23,005 nt of DNA from CAZTPH01 sp031552655. Its GTDB lineage: Bacteria; Pseudomonadota; Gammaproteobacteria; UBA9339. The notes beneath the pieces were generated by a model. That model was not told the origin of the DNA. It made no database searches and saw nothing but the letters and a program-made list of their open reading frames with translations. The DNA lies in contig JAVBML010000030.1 in the NCBI GenBank assembly GCA_031552655.1, positions 1 to 23,005 on the forward strand, given 5' to 3'. The stretch's first letter is position 1, and each line of letters starts with the position of its first letter. This document shows, one piece after another, positions 1 through 6,934 of this stretch. A program made the translations under genes and the position numbers.

Positions 1-206
1 AGGCCATCGTGACCCCTAAACGTACTCGTCTTAACGCAGCAAGTTAATTCGCCTCGGCCGTCCCGCAGCTGGAATACGCTACTATGACTTAACGCTTAGT
101 ATAGATTTTTAGCACTCGCTTTGCTCTACTAAAAACCCTCATCTACCTCGGACTTCTAGCCTACACTTCGTTCTCCTTGGCTAGCAGCGATGGATTTATA
201 TAAAAG
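1..206. other. Non-coding stretch with short inverted repeats
   Basis: I see no credible gene here. The stretch is richer in G and C than the neighbouring genes and starts at the window edge, so it may be the end of a longer element. It contains an imperfect arrangement of TTTTTAG and CTAAAAA around a 16-base loop (about 106-135). It also has a 6-bp inverted repeat, CTAGCC at 156-161 and GGCTAG at 179-184, just downstream of the miaB stop on the minus strand. Neither stem is followed by a convincing T tract, so I do not call a terminator. A dispersed intergenic repeat is possible, but no second copy is visible in this window. Confidence 0.4.
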
Positions 207-1526
207 CTAGATTAATTCTGCTGTTCCCCCTAGAGAGTTAGAAAAAACATCGGTAATTTTTACCTTAGTCATTGTATTTAAAACATTTTTTGGAGCAGAG
301 AAATTTACTATTCTATTGTTTGATGATCTGCCGGAAAAGAAATCACTGTTTTTTTTAGCATGACTGGTAACTAATACTTCTTGTACTGACCCTACCATGG
401 CACGGGCATAATTATGCGATTGCTTAGCTAGCTGAGTTTGTAGAATTGCTAGGCGCTCTTTTTTTTCCTCCAGAGTAACATTATCTTGAAGTTTAGCAGC
501 TGTAGTTCCTGGACGAGCACTATAGATAAAGCTAAAGGATGCGTCAAAGTTAATATCCTTAGCGGCGTTTAGGGTAGCGGAAAAATCTTCCTGAGTTTCT
601 CCGGGGAATCCTACGATGAAATCAGTTGATATGCTGATGCTAGGTCTAGCGCAGCGCAATTCATGAATGATCTTTTTATATTCTTCGCAGCTATAGCCGC
701 GATGCATTAATTGTAATATGCGATTGGAACCACTTTGCAGGGGTAAATGCACATGGTTTGCCAGTTTTTTTATATTTTTAAATGCCGCAATTAAATCTTC
801 ACTAAATTCCACAGGGTGGGAAGTGGTAAATCTTATTCTTTCAATTTCCTTAAAATTTGCTATTTTTTCTAAGAGAGCTGCTAGCCTTGCTCCATTAGTT
901 GGATCCCGGTAATTGTTAACATTTTGTCCTAGGAGATGTATCTCCTTTAAGCCTTGGTCGATTAAAAGTTTAAGCTCTCCTAAAATATCAATTGCTTTGC
1001 GACTAATTTCCGCTCCTCGGGTATAGGGAACGATGCAATAGCTACAAAACTTATTGCAGCCTTCCATTATGGAGATATAGTTGCTGGCCAGGGATTGGGA
1101 GGGTTTCATTGGAAAGTCAAATTTTTCCAGCGTTTCGGAGCTAACATCAATTAGTTTTTTTTCATTTTTTAAAGCTTGGTTATATAACTGGGGTAGGCGG
1201 TGTAGAGTTTGGGGTCCAAAAACAATATCTACGTGGGGGGCTCGACGAAATATACTCTGTTTTTCCTCTATGGAAACGCAGCCTCCTAGGGCGATGATTA
1301 ATTCTTTTTTTTGTTTTTTTAAAGATTTTAATCGACCCAATTCAGAGTAAACTTTATCCGTTGCCTTTTTACGTATGGAGCAGGTGTTTAAAACAATTAG
1401 ATCCGCAAGTTGGATTTTTTCTGTAAAAGTAAAATCATGGGATTTTCTAAGGATATCCATAATTTTGGACGAATCATACTCATTCATCTGGCAACCGTAG
1501 GTTTTAATAAATAGATACTTCGTCAT
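207..1526 (-). CDS. miaB: tRNA-2-methylthio-N6-dimethylallyladenosine synthase MiaB
   Basis: MiaB is a cytoplasmic radical-SAM enzyme that adds a methylthio group to i6A37 in tRNAs reading UNN codons, giving ms2i6A. The 439-residue protein has the full family layout. The N-terminal UPF0004 domain carries the three cluster-binding cysteines C12 (YGCQMNEYDS), C49 (NTCSIRKKA) and C83 (GGC). The radical-SAM motif CxxxCxxC follows as C157, C161 and C164 in EGCNKFCSYC, then the PYTRG stretch. A C-terminal TRAM domain covers about 375-439. Cysteine spacing and length match the family. The ATG start opens directly into the conserved KTYGCQMN motif, but its Shine-Dalgarno is weak. It lies 85 bp downstream of udp on the same strand and ends with TAG. 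Confidence 0.97.
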   Translation of the reverse strand: MTKYLFIKTYGCQMNEYDSSKIMDILRKSHDFTFTEKIQLADLIVLNTCSIRKKATDKVYSELGRLKSLKKQKKELIIALGGCVSIEEKQSIFRRAPHVDIVFGPQTLHRLPQLYNQALKNEKKLIDVSSETLEKFDFPMKPSQSLASNYISIMEGCNKFCSYCIVPYTRGAEISRKAIDILGELKLLIDQGLKEIHLLGQNVNNYRDPTNGARLAALLEKIANFKEIERIRFTTSHPVEFSEDLIAAFKNIKKLANHVHLPLQSGSNRILQLMHRGYSCEEYKKIIHELRCARPSISISTDFIVGFPGETQEDFSATLNAAKDINFDASFSFIYSARPGTTAAKLQDNVTLEEKKERLAILQTQLAKQSHNYARAMVGSVQEVLVTSHAKKNSDFFSGRSSNNRIVNFSAPKNVLNTMTKVKITDVFSNSLGGTAELI

Positions 1527-1611
1527 CTACGTAAATTTCTACTCTTTGAGATGGATAACCATTAATTTTATTCTGCTATGACTAAAAAAATTCCCCATGA
1601 TAAAGTGTTTT

Positions 1612-2415
1612 CTATTTTACCAATCCTCTTCTCAGTAAGCTATTATAGATACCCGCAGCGGCAGTTTTTTCCCAGTTTGCTTTGGCAATTCCAGCCTTAG
1701 TATCCACGGACACTTTTTCGGATTCTGTACGTTTAGCAACGACGCTGCATAGGCAAGCCGCTTGGAGCCTCATGGTGGCTGCCATAACAAAGAGTGCCGA
1801 TGATTCCATTTCAAAATTTAACACATTAAGTGCTCGCCATTCATCCATGGCTCCTCGTTTACTGCGAAGAATGTAGCCGGTGTAGCTATCATATCTTTCC
1901 TGGGCTTGCCAAAAGGTATCCGTGGATGCAGTGATTCCCACGTGATATGGTACTTGAATTTGCTGAGCACCAACTACCAGGTCATTGGTAAATTCTAAAG
2001 AGGCTACGGCTGGATATTCGATGGGAGCATAGTCCTTTGATGCACCATCGAGTCTTACCGCTGCCGTACTAATTATTATATCCCCTAGCTCTATGTGTGG
2101 CTGAATGGTACCGCAAGTGCCTATGCGTAGGTAGTATTTTAAACCAATTACTGCTAACTCTTCCATGGAAATACCGATATTGGGTGCACCTAAACCCGAA
2201 GAACAAACGAGTATGCTATTGCCATGAAATTTTGCTAGATAGGAAATATGCTCCCGGGAGTCGGCTAAAAATTTTGACTGAGGATCTAGGGATTTAGCTA
2301 TGGTTTCAGAGCGCTTAGGATCTCCTGGGAGTAGCACGTACTCAGCTCCCTCTAACATATCCTTGGATAAACCTATGTGGTATTGAATTTCATTGCTGCT
2401 AACTTGCTTAACCAT
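1612..2415 (-). CDS. udp: Uridine phosphorylase
   Basis: This nucleoside phosphorylase (NP-I family) cleaves uridine with phosphate to uracil and ribose-1-phosphate in pyrimidine salvage. At 267 residues it aligns by eye with enterobacterial Udp over its whole length: LLPGDPKRSE (phosphate site), CSSGLGAPNIGISMEEL, FLRIGT-like YLRIGTCGTIQPHIELGD, VRLDGAS, GITASTDTFWQAQERYDSY, and the nucleoside-binding FEMESSALF. The GTxGxIQPHI and RLDGAS blocks favour uridine phosphorylase over the hexameric purine enzyme DeoD. The start is supported by AAGGTG about 5 bases upstream of ATG. A candidate sigma-70 promoter lies in the 79-bp gap to trbL, so it need not depend on the secretion operon. Its stop is TAG. 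Confidence 0.9.
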   Translation of the reverse strand: MVKQVSSNEIQYHIGLSKDMLEGAEYVLLPGDPKRSETIAKSLDPQSKFLADSREHISYLAKFHGNSILVCSSGLGAPNIGISMEELAVIGLKYYLRIGTCGTIQPHIELGDIIISTAAVRLDGASKDYAPIEYPAVASLEFTNDLVVGAQQIQVPYHVGITASTDTFWQAQERYDSYTGYILRSKRGAMDEWRALNVLNFEMESSALFVMAATMRLQAACLCSVVAKRTESEKVSVDTKAGIAKANWEKTAAAGIYNSLLRRGLVK

Positions 2416-2447
2416 TTATGCACCTTATTTATATTGGTAACTAAACT

Positions 2448-2476
2448 ATTTTAGTTGAGTAGAGCCAGCGAAGCAA
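2448..2476 (-). promoter_or_regulatory. Candidate sigma-70 promoter for udp
   Basis: Read on the minus strand there is TTGCTT (2476-2471), a 17-base spacer, then TAAAAT (2453-2448), about 32 bases before the udp ATG. The -10 lies inside a small 7-bp inverted repeat, AACTAAA/TTTAGTT (2439-2456). That AT-rich repeat could form a hairpin but lacks a T tract, so I do not call it a terminator. The promoter is inferred from spacing and hexamers alone. Confidence 0.45.
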
Positions 2477-2494
2477 CATTGCATTTGACTAAAT

Positions 2495-3631
2495 CTAATT
2501 TTTAGTTTCTTTACTACGGCTATCATTAAGTGTTTTTGATAGATCTTCTTTTATTTTTTTTACGGTTGCTTCGGAAATACTTTTAGTTAATTTACTGGCA
2601 TTGGATAAACTATCTTTACCTTCTAAATTACCGTGGGCAGCATTTAAATTAGCTTCAGGAGTTGTTGCTATGGTGGTAGCCATGGCACTGACAGGTTCAT
2701 TGTAACTACCCATCTGGCCAGAAGTAATGGTGGTTGCTACTTTTACGTCGGTAGCGCCAAGGAAAGGTTGGGCAAAAGAGGCCATGCCACCATTAACTAC
2801 CGTTGATTGTGCCATTGGAGTATCATCGAGGAAACCACTGCTAATATCTCCAACTATTTGGGACATGATTTCAGGTACATAGCGACTTAGACTTAAAAAA
2901 AGCAGAGCAGTAAAAAATAATCCTAGGGGTTGGTTAATGTTAAATTCTACGCCATTTTCCATGGCCGTGAGGTCGAATTTATCCCAGGTAATGATAGCTA
3001 TGCCAATGATTATCATAGTGACCATGAGGCGCATAGCTGCTTTTAAAATTGCTTGCACAGCTTGGTCAAACATTTTTTTACTTGGATTAAATGCTCCAAA
3101 GGGTAACATTATTAGGGAGCCTAGGGAAACAAAATAGAAACCCACTATATTTACTATTAGCTGAATTCCCAGTAATCCGAAAACCATTAAGATACCAAGG
3201 CCCAGGCATAATTGTATCATGGTTAAACCTAGAAGATTACCCGAAGCTGCAGACTTTAGTAGATTTACGCCTATATCATAGCCATATTGCCAAATATTGG
3301 CAGGATTAAATAGATATTGTTTTACATTACCATCGTTGATAACTATACCGGATATTTTGGTGAAGCTATTTAGAATAACATCAGTTAGTAAATTGTAGTT
3401 TCCTATGATGAAAAATATTAGTCCAATTTTTATAATTTTGAAAAAAACTTTATCTAGCCCTAGGTTTCTTTGAAGAGCCCAGAGAAACCCTAAAAATACT
3501 AATTCGAGGGTAGCAAATAGATATAACAAATTAAAGGCATAGTGAGCTACAGTATCCATTGCAGCACTAATGTTGCTAAGAAAGGTGCCTTCAATTAGGG
3601 TAATGACCCCGGGATCAATTACTGTAGCCAT
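2495..3631 (-). CDS. trbL: T4SS inner-membrane channel protein TrbL/VirB6 family
   Basis: This is a polytopic inner-membrane component of a P-type conjugation/type IV secretion system; VirB6/TrbL proteins form part of the translocation channel. The 378-residue protein has about six hydrophobic segments between residues 30 and 250. They include LLYLFATLELVFLGFLWAL, the region around 70-90, LGLGILMVFGLLGIQLIVNIVGFYFV, and a segment near 215. A non-membrane C-terminal tail (about 270-378) is rich in Ser, Thr, Ala and Lys, as is common in TrbL. The block SLGSLIMLPFGAF near the middle is typical of the family. It is the last gene of the trb cluster, 6 bp after the small secreted protein gene. It ends with TAG. 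Confidence 0.85.
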   Translation of the reverse strand: MATVIDPGVITLIEGTFLSNISAAMDTVAHYAFNLLYLFATLELVFLGFLWALQRNLGLDKVFFKIIKIGLIFFIIGNYNLLTDVILNSFTKISGIVINDGNVKQYLFNPANIWQYGYDIGVNLLKSAASGNLLGLTMIQLCLGLGILMVFGLLGIQLIVNIVGFYFVSLGSLIMLPFGAFNPSKKMFDQAVQAILKAAMRLMVTMIIIGIAIITWDKFDLTAMENGVEFNINQPLGLFFTALLFLSLSRYVPEIMSQIVGDISSGFLDDTPMAQSTVVNGGMASFAQPFLGATDVKVATTITSGQMGSYNEPVSAMATTIATTPEANLNAAHGNLEGKDSLSNASKLTKSISEATVKKIKEDLSKTLNDSRSKETKN

Positions 3632-3637
3632 AATATT

Positions 3638-3964
3638 TTACTCGGAGTCACCAAATATTACATTCTCTTGTCCTTCAAATGCCTCGTATTTTGCATCCCT
3701 AAAAAGGGTTTGAGCGATTGTTGTATCCTGTCTATTTCCATCGCTGTGTTCCGCAGATGTACTTTGAGATTTTTCTTCGCTACTATTTTCGTTGTTCATT
3801 GTTTTTTGCTCTTTTCCGAGGCTACCCTTCGCAGATTTTTCACTGCCAGGCTTTCCAAAAAGCAAACTATTAATGGTTTCTATATTTCTATCGTAGAAAG
3901 CCCAGGTAGAAAGAGAATGAGAGATAAAAAATAGGTAAATAAAAATTTTAATTAACATTTTCAT
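3638..3964 (-). CDS. Small secreted protein of unknown function in the trb cluster
   Basis: The 108-residue product is not recognised. It has a clear Sec signal peptide: charged MKMLIK, hydrophobic IFIYLFFISHSLS, and a likely cut after STWA before FYDRN. The mature part is short, hydrophilic, rich in Ser, Glu, Lys and Asn, and probably disordered in the middle. There is no cysteine, so it is not a lipoprotein. It sits between trbI and trbL with 6-bp gaps, where RP4-like clusters carry trbJ and trbK. TrbJ is a much longer coiled-coil VirB5-like protein and TrbK is normally a small lipoprotein, so neither fits well. A reduced periplasmic component or an exclusion-type protein is possible. Translation may start at Met1 or Met3. 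Confidence 0.7.
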   Translation of the reverse strand: MKMLIKIFIYLFFISHSLSTWAFYDRNIETINSLLFGKPGSEKSAKGSLGKEQKTMNNENSSEEKSQSTSAEHSDGNRQDTTIAQTLFRDAKYEAFEGQENVIFGDSE

Positions 3965-3970
3965 TAATTT

Positions 3971-5251
3971 CTATCTCCCGATGGTAGATCTATAAGCTTT
4001 TTTTATTACCTTGGTTTTAGATGGTTCATTGAAAGGAGTTAAAATCATATCCTTTCTAACCATAACATTAAACTCTTTTCCTGGAGGGATAGTGATCGTA
4101 GGTTTGATGGAAAGTGCCTGATTCGTTATGCTTTGACCCACGTTATTTATAGCTTGCGATCCTCCAGCAATACCTCGCTGCGTGGAATTTTGGTAGTAAT
4201 TATTACGGGAAATGCTATCAGAGCCAATGCCCGCTCCCACAGTTAGAATTGTTGAGATGGTAGCTGCTCCTAGAATTCTAGCCCAGTGATTATTGACGTC
4301 ACCACTGATACCGGATTGTCCAATGGCATCGGCGCCTAGAGCTCGTCCCAGCAGAATTGAAGAGCCATCGGGGCGAATGATACGTCCAAATTCTATGAGA
4401 ATTCTTCTTTGGCCAGAAGTTGTACGCGAATCATATTCGCCAATTAGTTTAGACCCCTTGGGAATGAGTAAATATTTTCCCGTGATGGTATCGTAAATGT
4501 TTGATTTTACGTGAGCCACTATGGTGCCTACCACCGATGTTTCAATACCCGTATCAAGAATAGCGGGGATCATAGTGCCTGCTTGAACCTGGTATTTGGA
4601 AATGGGTTTAATAACATTATGCATGTCATAGATAGCTTCAGTTTTATCGTTACCTTTAGCTACATCAAGTCGGCGTTTGTTCTCAATTTCATTCTTTACT
4701 AATTCTTCCTGGGCTGGTGTCGCTATGAGTTTTTCATCTTTTGTTAGAAATTTGTTCCTATCATTGCCGCTAAAGATATTCTCAATTTGGGAACCTAAGC
4801 CGTTGAAAACCAGATCTGCTCTTTTGGCGTTCAAAGTTTTTTCATCATCTACTATTTCTCTGGGTGGAGAGTATTCCCTTTTATTTAAAAGTTCTTTTAG
4901 ATAGTGGTATTCACTTTGTAATTCCTCAAATTGCTTCAACAAAATTTCTACTCTATGATCATTTTGCTCCCGGGGAAAAAATTTTTTAATCTCGGAGACA
5001 TCACTATAATTTTCCGGTAATTTTCTAATATCTGGACTGATATCTATCGGTTTGTCTACCGTGATATTTTGCTCCAAGGCATTGGAATTTCTGGGTTTTT
5101 TTACGCTATTTTTATGGGTTAAAGCGGCTACCATGGCGAATAGAAATATGGTAGCAATGATGGCCCCTATAGTGATAACCAACGGCCGATTGATCTGTAT
5201 TTTTGGTTTAGGTTGAGTGCTAATTTCTAAATTTGGTCTGCCGGTAGCCAT
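3971..5251 (-). CDS. trbI: T4SS core-complex protein TrbI/VirB10
   Basis: VirB10-family proteins span the periplasm and link the inner-membrane ATPases to the outer-membrane pore. This 426-residue protein has a short cytoplasmic N-terminus, one membrane helix at about 23-45 and a long charged linker with coiled-coil character (about 90-130). The C-terminal TrbI domain (about 215-420) contains YQVQAGTMIPAILDTGIETS, the block YLLIPKGSKLIGEYDS, the region RIIRPDGSSILLG, and GADAIGQSGISGDVNNHW. A hydrophobic stretch follows (ILGAATISTILTVGAGIG), likely the outer-membrane antenna. It starts 4 bp after trbG. Order and family resemblance point to the P-type (trb) branch. Confidence 0.9.
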   Translation of the reverse strand: MATGRPNLEISTQPKPKIQINRPLVITIGAIIATIFLFAMVAALTHKNSVKKPRNSNALEQNITVDKPIDISPDIRKLPENYSDVSEIKKFFPREQNDHRVEILLKQFEELQSEYHYLKELLNKREYSPPREIVDDEKTLNAKRADLVFNGLGSQIENIFSGNDRNKFLTKDEKLIATPAQEELVKNEIENKRRLDVAKGNDKTEAIYDMHNVIKPISKYQVQAGTMIPAILDTGIETSVVGTIVAHVKSNIYDTITGKYLLIPKGSKLIGEYDSRTTSGQRRILIEFGRIIRPDGSSILLGRALGADAIGQSGISGDVNNHWARILGAATISTILTVGAGIGSDSISRNNYYQNSTQRGIAGGSQAINNVGQSITNQALSIKPTITIPPGKEFNVMVRKDMILTPFNEPSKTKVIKKAYRSTIGR

Positions 5252-5255
5252 GGTA

Positions 5256-6191
5256 CTATTTTTTCATCGTTATTTGGACAATGGTTTGTCTATTGTTAAC
5301 CAGGCCGCCGCGTAATTGAGCTTGATAAATTACCCGATCAATTATATAGTAATTTCCCTGCACACGGTAGTTAATTACTTGAGGCATTTTTTCCTCTACT
5401 ATGAATAATCCAGGGGCATCTTGAGCTTGGCTAGGAAATTTTATATAGGTTTTCTTACCATCATGGAAAACCATCTTGGGATACCAATTTGGAACTTTTC
5501 CTTTGAGTAGTTTTACTTGGTAGCTAAAATTCATATTATTAATATCCACTCCCATGGTGGGATCGGAGCCATATTCTTCGTCTTCGTCGGCTACTGACAT
5601 TAGTCCATCTTCATCGGGATAGCGCCAGGTTACCGATGCCATATAGGTTTTAGGTGTGGAGTTTAAAATTAAGTGGTAGGTTCGTAAATCCGTGGTTACC
5701 ACCACGCCATTGGTTAATCCATCTTCAATGGGTTTTACTAGAAGATGTTCTTTTCTGCTTGCCCCTAAACCACTGTGAGTTTTTGTTACTTTCCAACGGG
5801 TAGTATCACCGGCTCCTACGGCTATGATGTGTTCATTTTCTTGAAACTGAATATCGGTGATATTTAGAGGAGCAGAGTAGATTTGATAAAGAACTCCCTC
5901 CACATAATCGAATGTCATAATGGAATTTATATATTCACCGGAAGTGGCTTTTTTGATGGATTTTTTATTGGCTTCATCGGTGGCTTCTTCGCCGATTAAT
6001 TTTTTATTTTTATTATTTTTGAGTGCCATCATTTGTCCCGGTACTGCCATGGGGACATATTTTGTACGTTGCATACCCGCAGCTTTATTTACTGCTAAAG
6101 CATATTTACCGTTATCTCGAGGTATATTTTGGCAGCCGCTTAGTAATAGATAACTTACTGCCAAGCAAATGATTTTTTGTAAAAATTTCAT
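5256..6191 (-). CDS. trbG: T4SS outer-membrane-complex protein TrbG/VirB9 with lipobox
   Basis: VirB9/TrbG forms the outer-membrane ring of the secretion core with VirB10 and a VirB7-type lipoprotein. The 311-residue product shows the VirB9 fold in conserved stretches: ITDIQFQENEHIIAVGAGDT near residue 115, the block TTDLRTYHLILNS, and a C-terminal domain with YKVKG-like YRVQGNYYIIDRVIYQAQLRGG. The N-terminus is a lipoprotein signal, MKFLQKII then LLLSGC, with the lipid-accepting cysteine at C20. The protein may therefore anchor itself in the outer membrane. No separate VirB7/TrbH gene is present between trbG and trbI. A charged, Lys-rich linker separates the lipobox from the folded domain. 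It begins 22 bp after trbF. Confidence 0.9.
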   Translation of the reverse strand: MKFLQKIICLAVSYLLLSGCQNIPRDNGKYALAVNKAAGMQRTKYVPMAVPGQMMALKNNKNKKLIGEEATDEANKKSIKKATSGEYINSIMTFDYVEGVLYQIYSAPLNITDIQFQENEHIIAVGAGDTTRWKVTKTHSGLGASRKEHLLVKPIEDGLTNGVVVTTDLRTYHLILNSTPKTYMASVTWRYPDEDGLMSVADEDEEYGSDPTMGVDINNMNFSYQVKLLKGKVPNWYPKMVFHDGKKTYIKFPSQAQDAPGLFIVEEKMPQVINYRVQGNYYIIDRVIYQAQLRGGLVNNRQTIVQITMKK

Positions 6192-6213
6192 AAAATTCCT
6201 CTATTATCTAAAT

Positions 6214-6915
6214 CTACTGTTTTTTAAATGATGCTTTAGGAGATATATTAAAATCTACGATGTAAAATCCCAGCGGATTGTTTAAAATCTCCTTTTGTTT
6301 CGTTGGTTGTTTAATGGCTATGCTAAAAACCCCACTGTAATTTTTACTAGATTCCTCTTGCCCTTCGCTGTTAGTTGTAGTTTCCAGCCAATCTACATGA
6401 GTGGTGGTAGGACTAATGGGATTTAGATCTAGGATTTGCGTTGCGACAGTTTTTTTACCAAGAATATTTACGGGACTATTTTGCCGGAAATATTCATTTA
6501 ATTTGGCAGCGCTGCGACCATTCAAAAAATTGTATGCCATGGTCCAGTTTTTCTTTGCTAATACGGGATCCATAGGTACACTTCTAACGAGTTCAATGAA
6601 GTGAGCCAGGAAGAAATTTTTTTGAGCTTCCGTGGGCTGATATTTAACTAACAGTGGAGCTACATTCACTACTTTTCCTTCCTGGCTAACTTCGGCTATG
6701 TACAAGTGATCTTTTTTACTAACCAATACTAGAACTAGGGCACAAATTAGCGATAGAGCTATTAGCAATGAAAATATGGCTACGAGGCGCCAGTTTTTTG
6801 CCTGAATCCTGGCGGTACCAATTCTGAGATCCCATTCCCGTTGCGCTCTTTGATAGGGAGTCAGGGGAGAGGTGCTTTTAAAGGAAATTCCTTCTTTTTT
6901 AAATGGATTTTTCAT
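6214..6915 (-). CDS. trbF: T4SS inner-membrane assembly protein TrbF/VirB8
   Basis: VirB8/TrbF is a bitopic inner-membrane protein with a periplasmic NTF2-like domain that nucleates assembly of the secretion machine. The 233-residue product has a cytoplasmic tail containing the TrbF-like NPF and YQRAQREWDLRIG blocks. One transmembrane helix follows at about 43-66 (NWRLVAIFSLLIALSLICAL), and the rest is periplasmic. The stretch YIAEVSQEGKVV just after the helix and the FIELVRSVPMDP block are characteristic of the TrbF branch. It lies between trbE (19 bp) and trbG (22 bp), the expected trb order. Confidence 0.9.
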   Translation of the reverse strand: MKNPFKKEGISFKSTSPLTPYQRAQREWDLRIGTARIQAKNWRLVAIFSLLIALSLICALVLVLVSKKDHLYIAEVSQEGKVVNVAPLLVKYQPTEAQKNFFLAHFIELVRSVPMDPVLAKKNWTMAYNFLNGRSAAKLNEYFRQNSPVNILGKKTVATQILDLNPISPTTTHVDWLETTTNSEGQEESSKNYSGVFSIAIKQPTKQKEILNNPLGFYIVDFNISPKASFKKQ

Positions 6916-6934
6916 AGGACACTATTCTAGCAAA

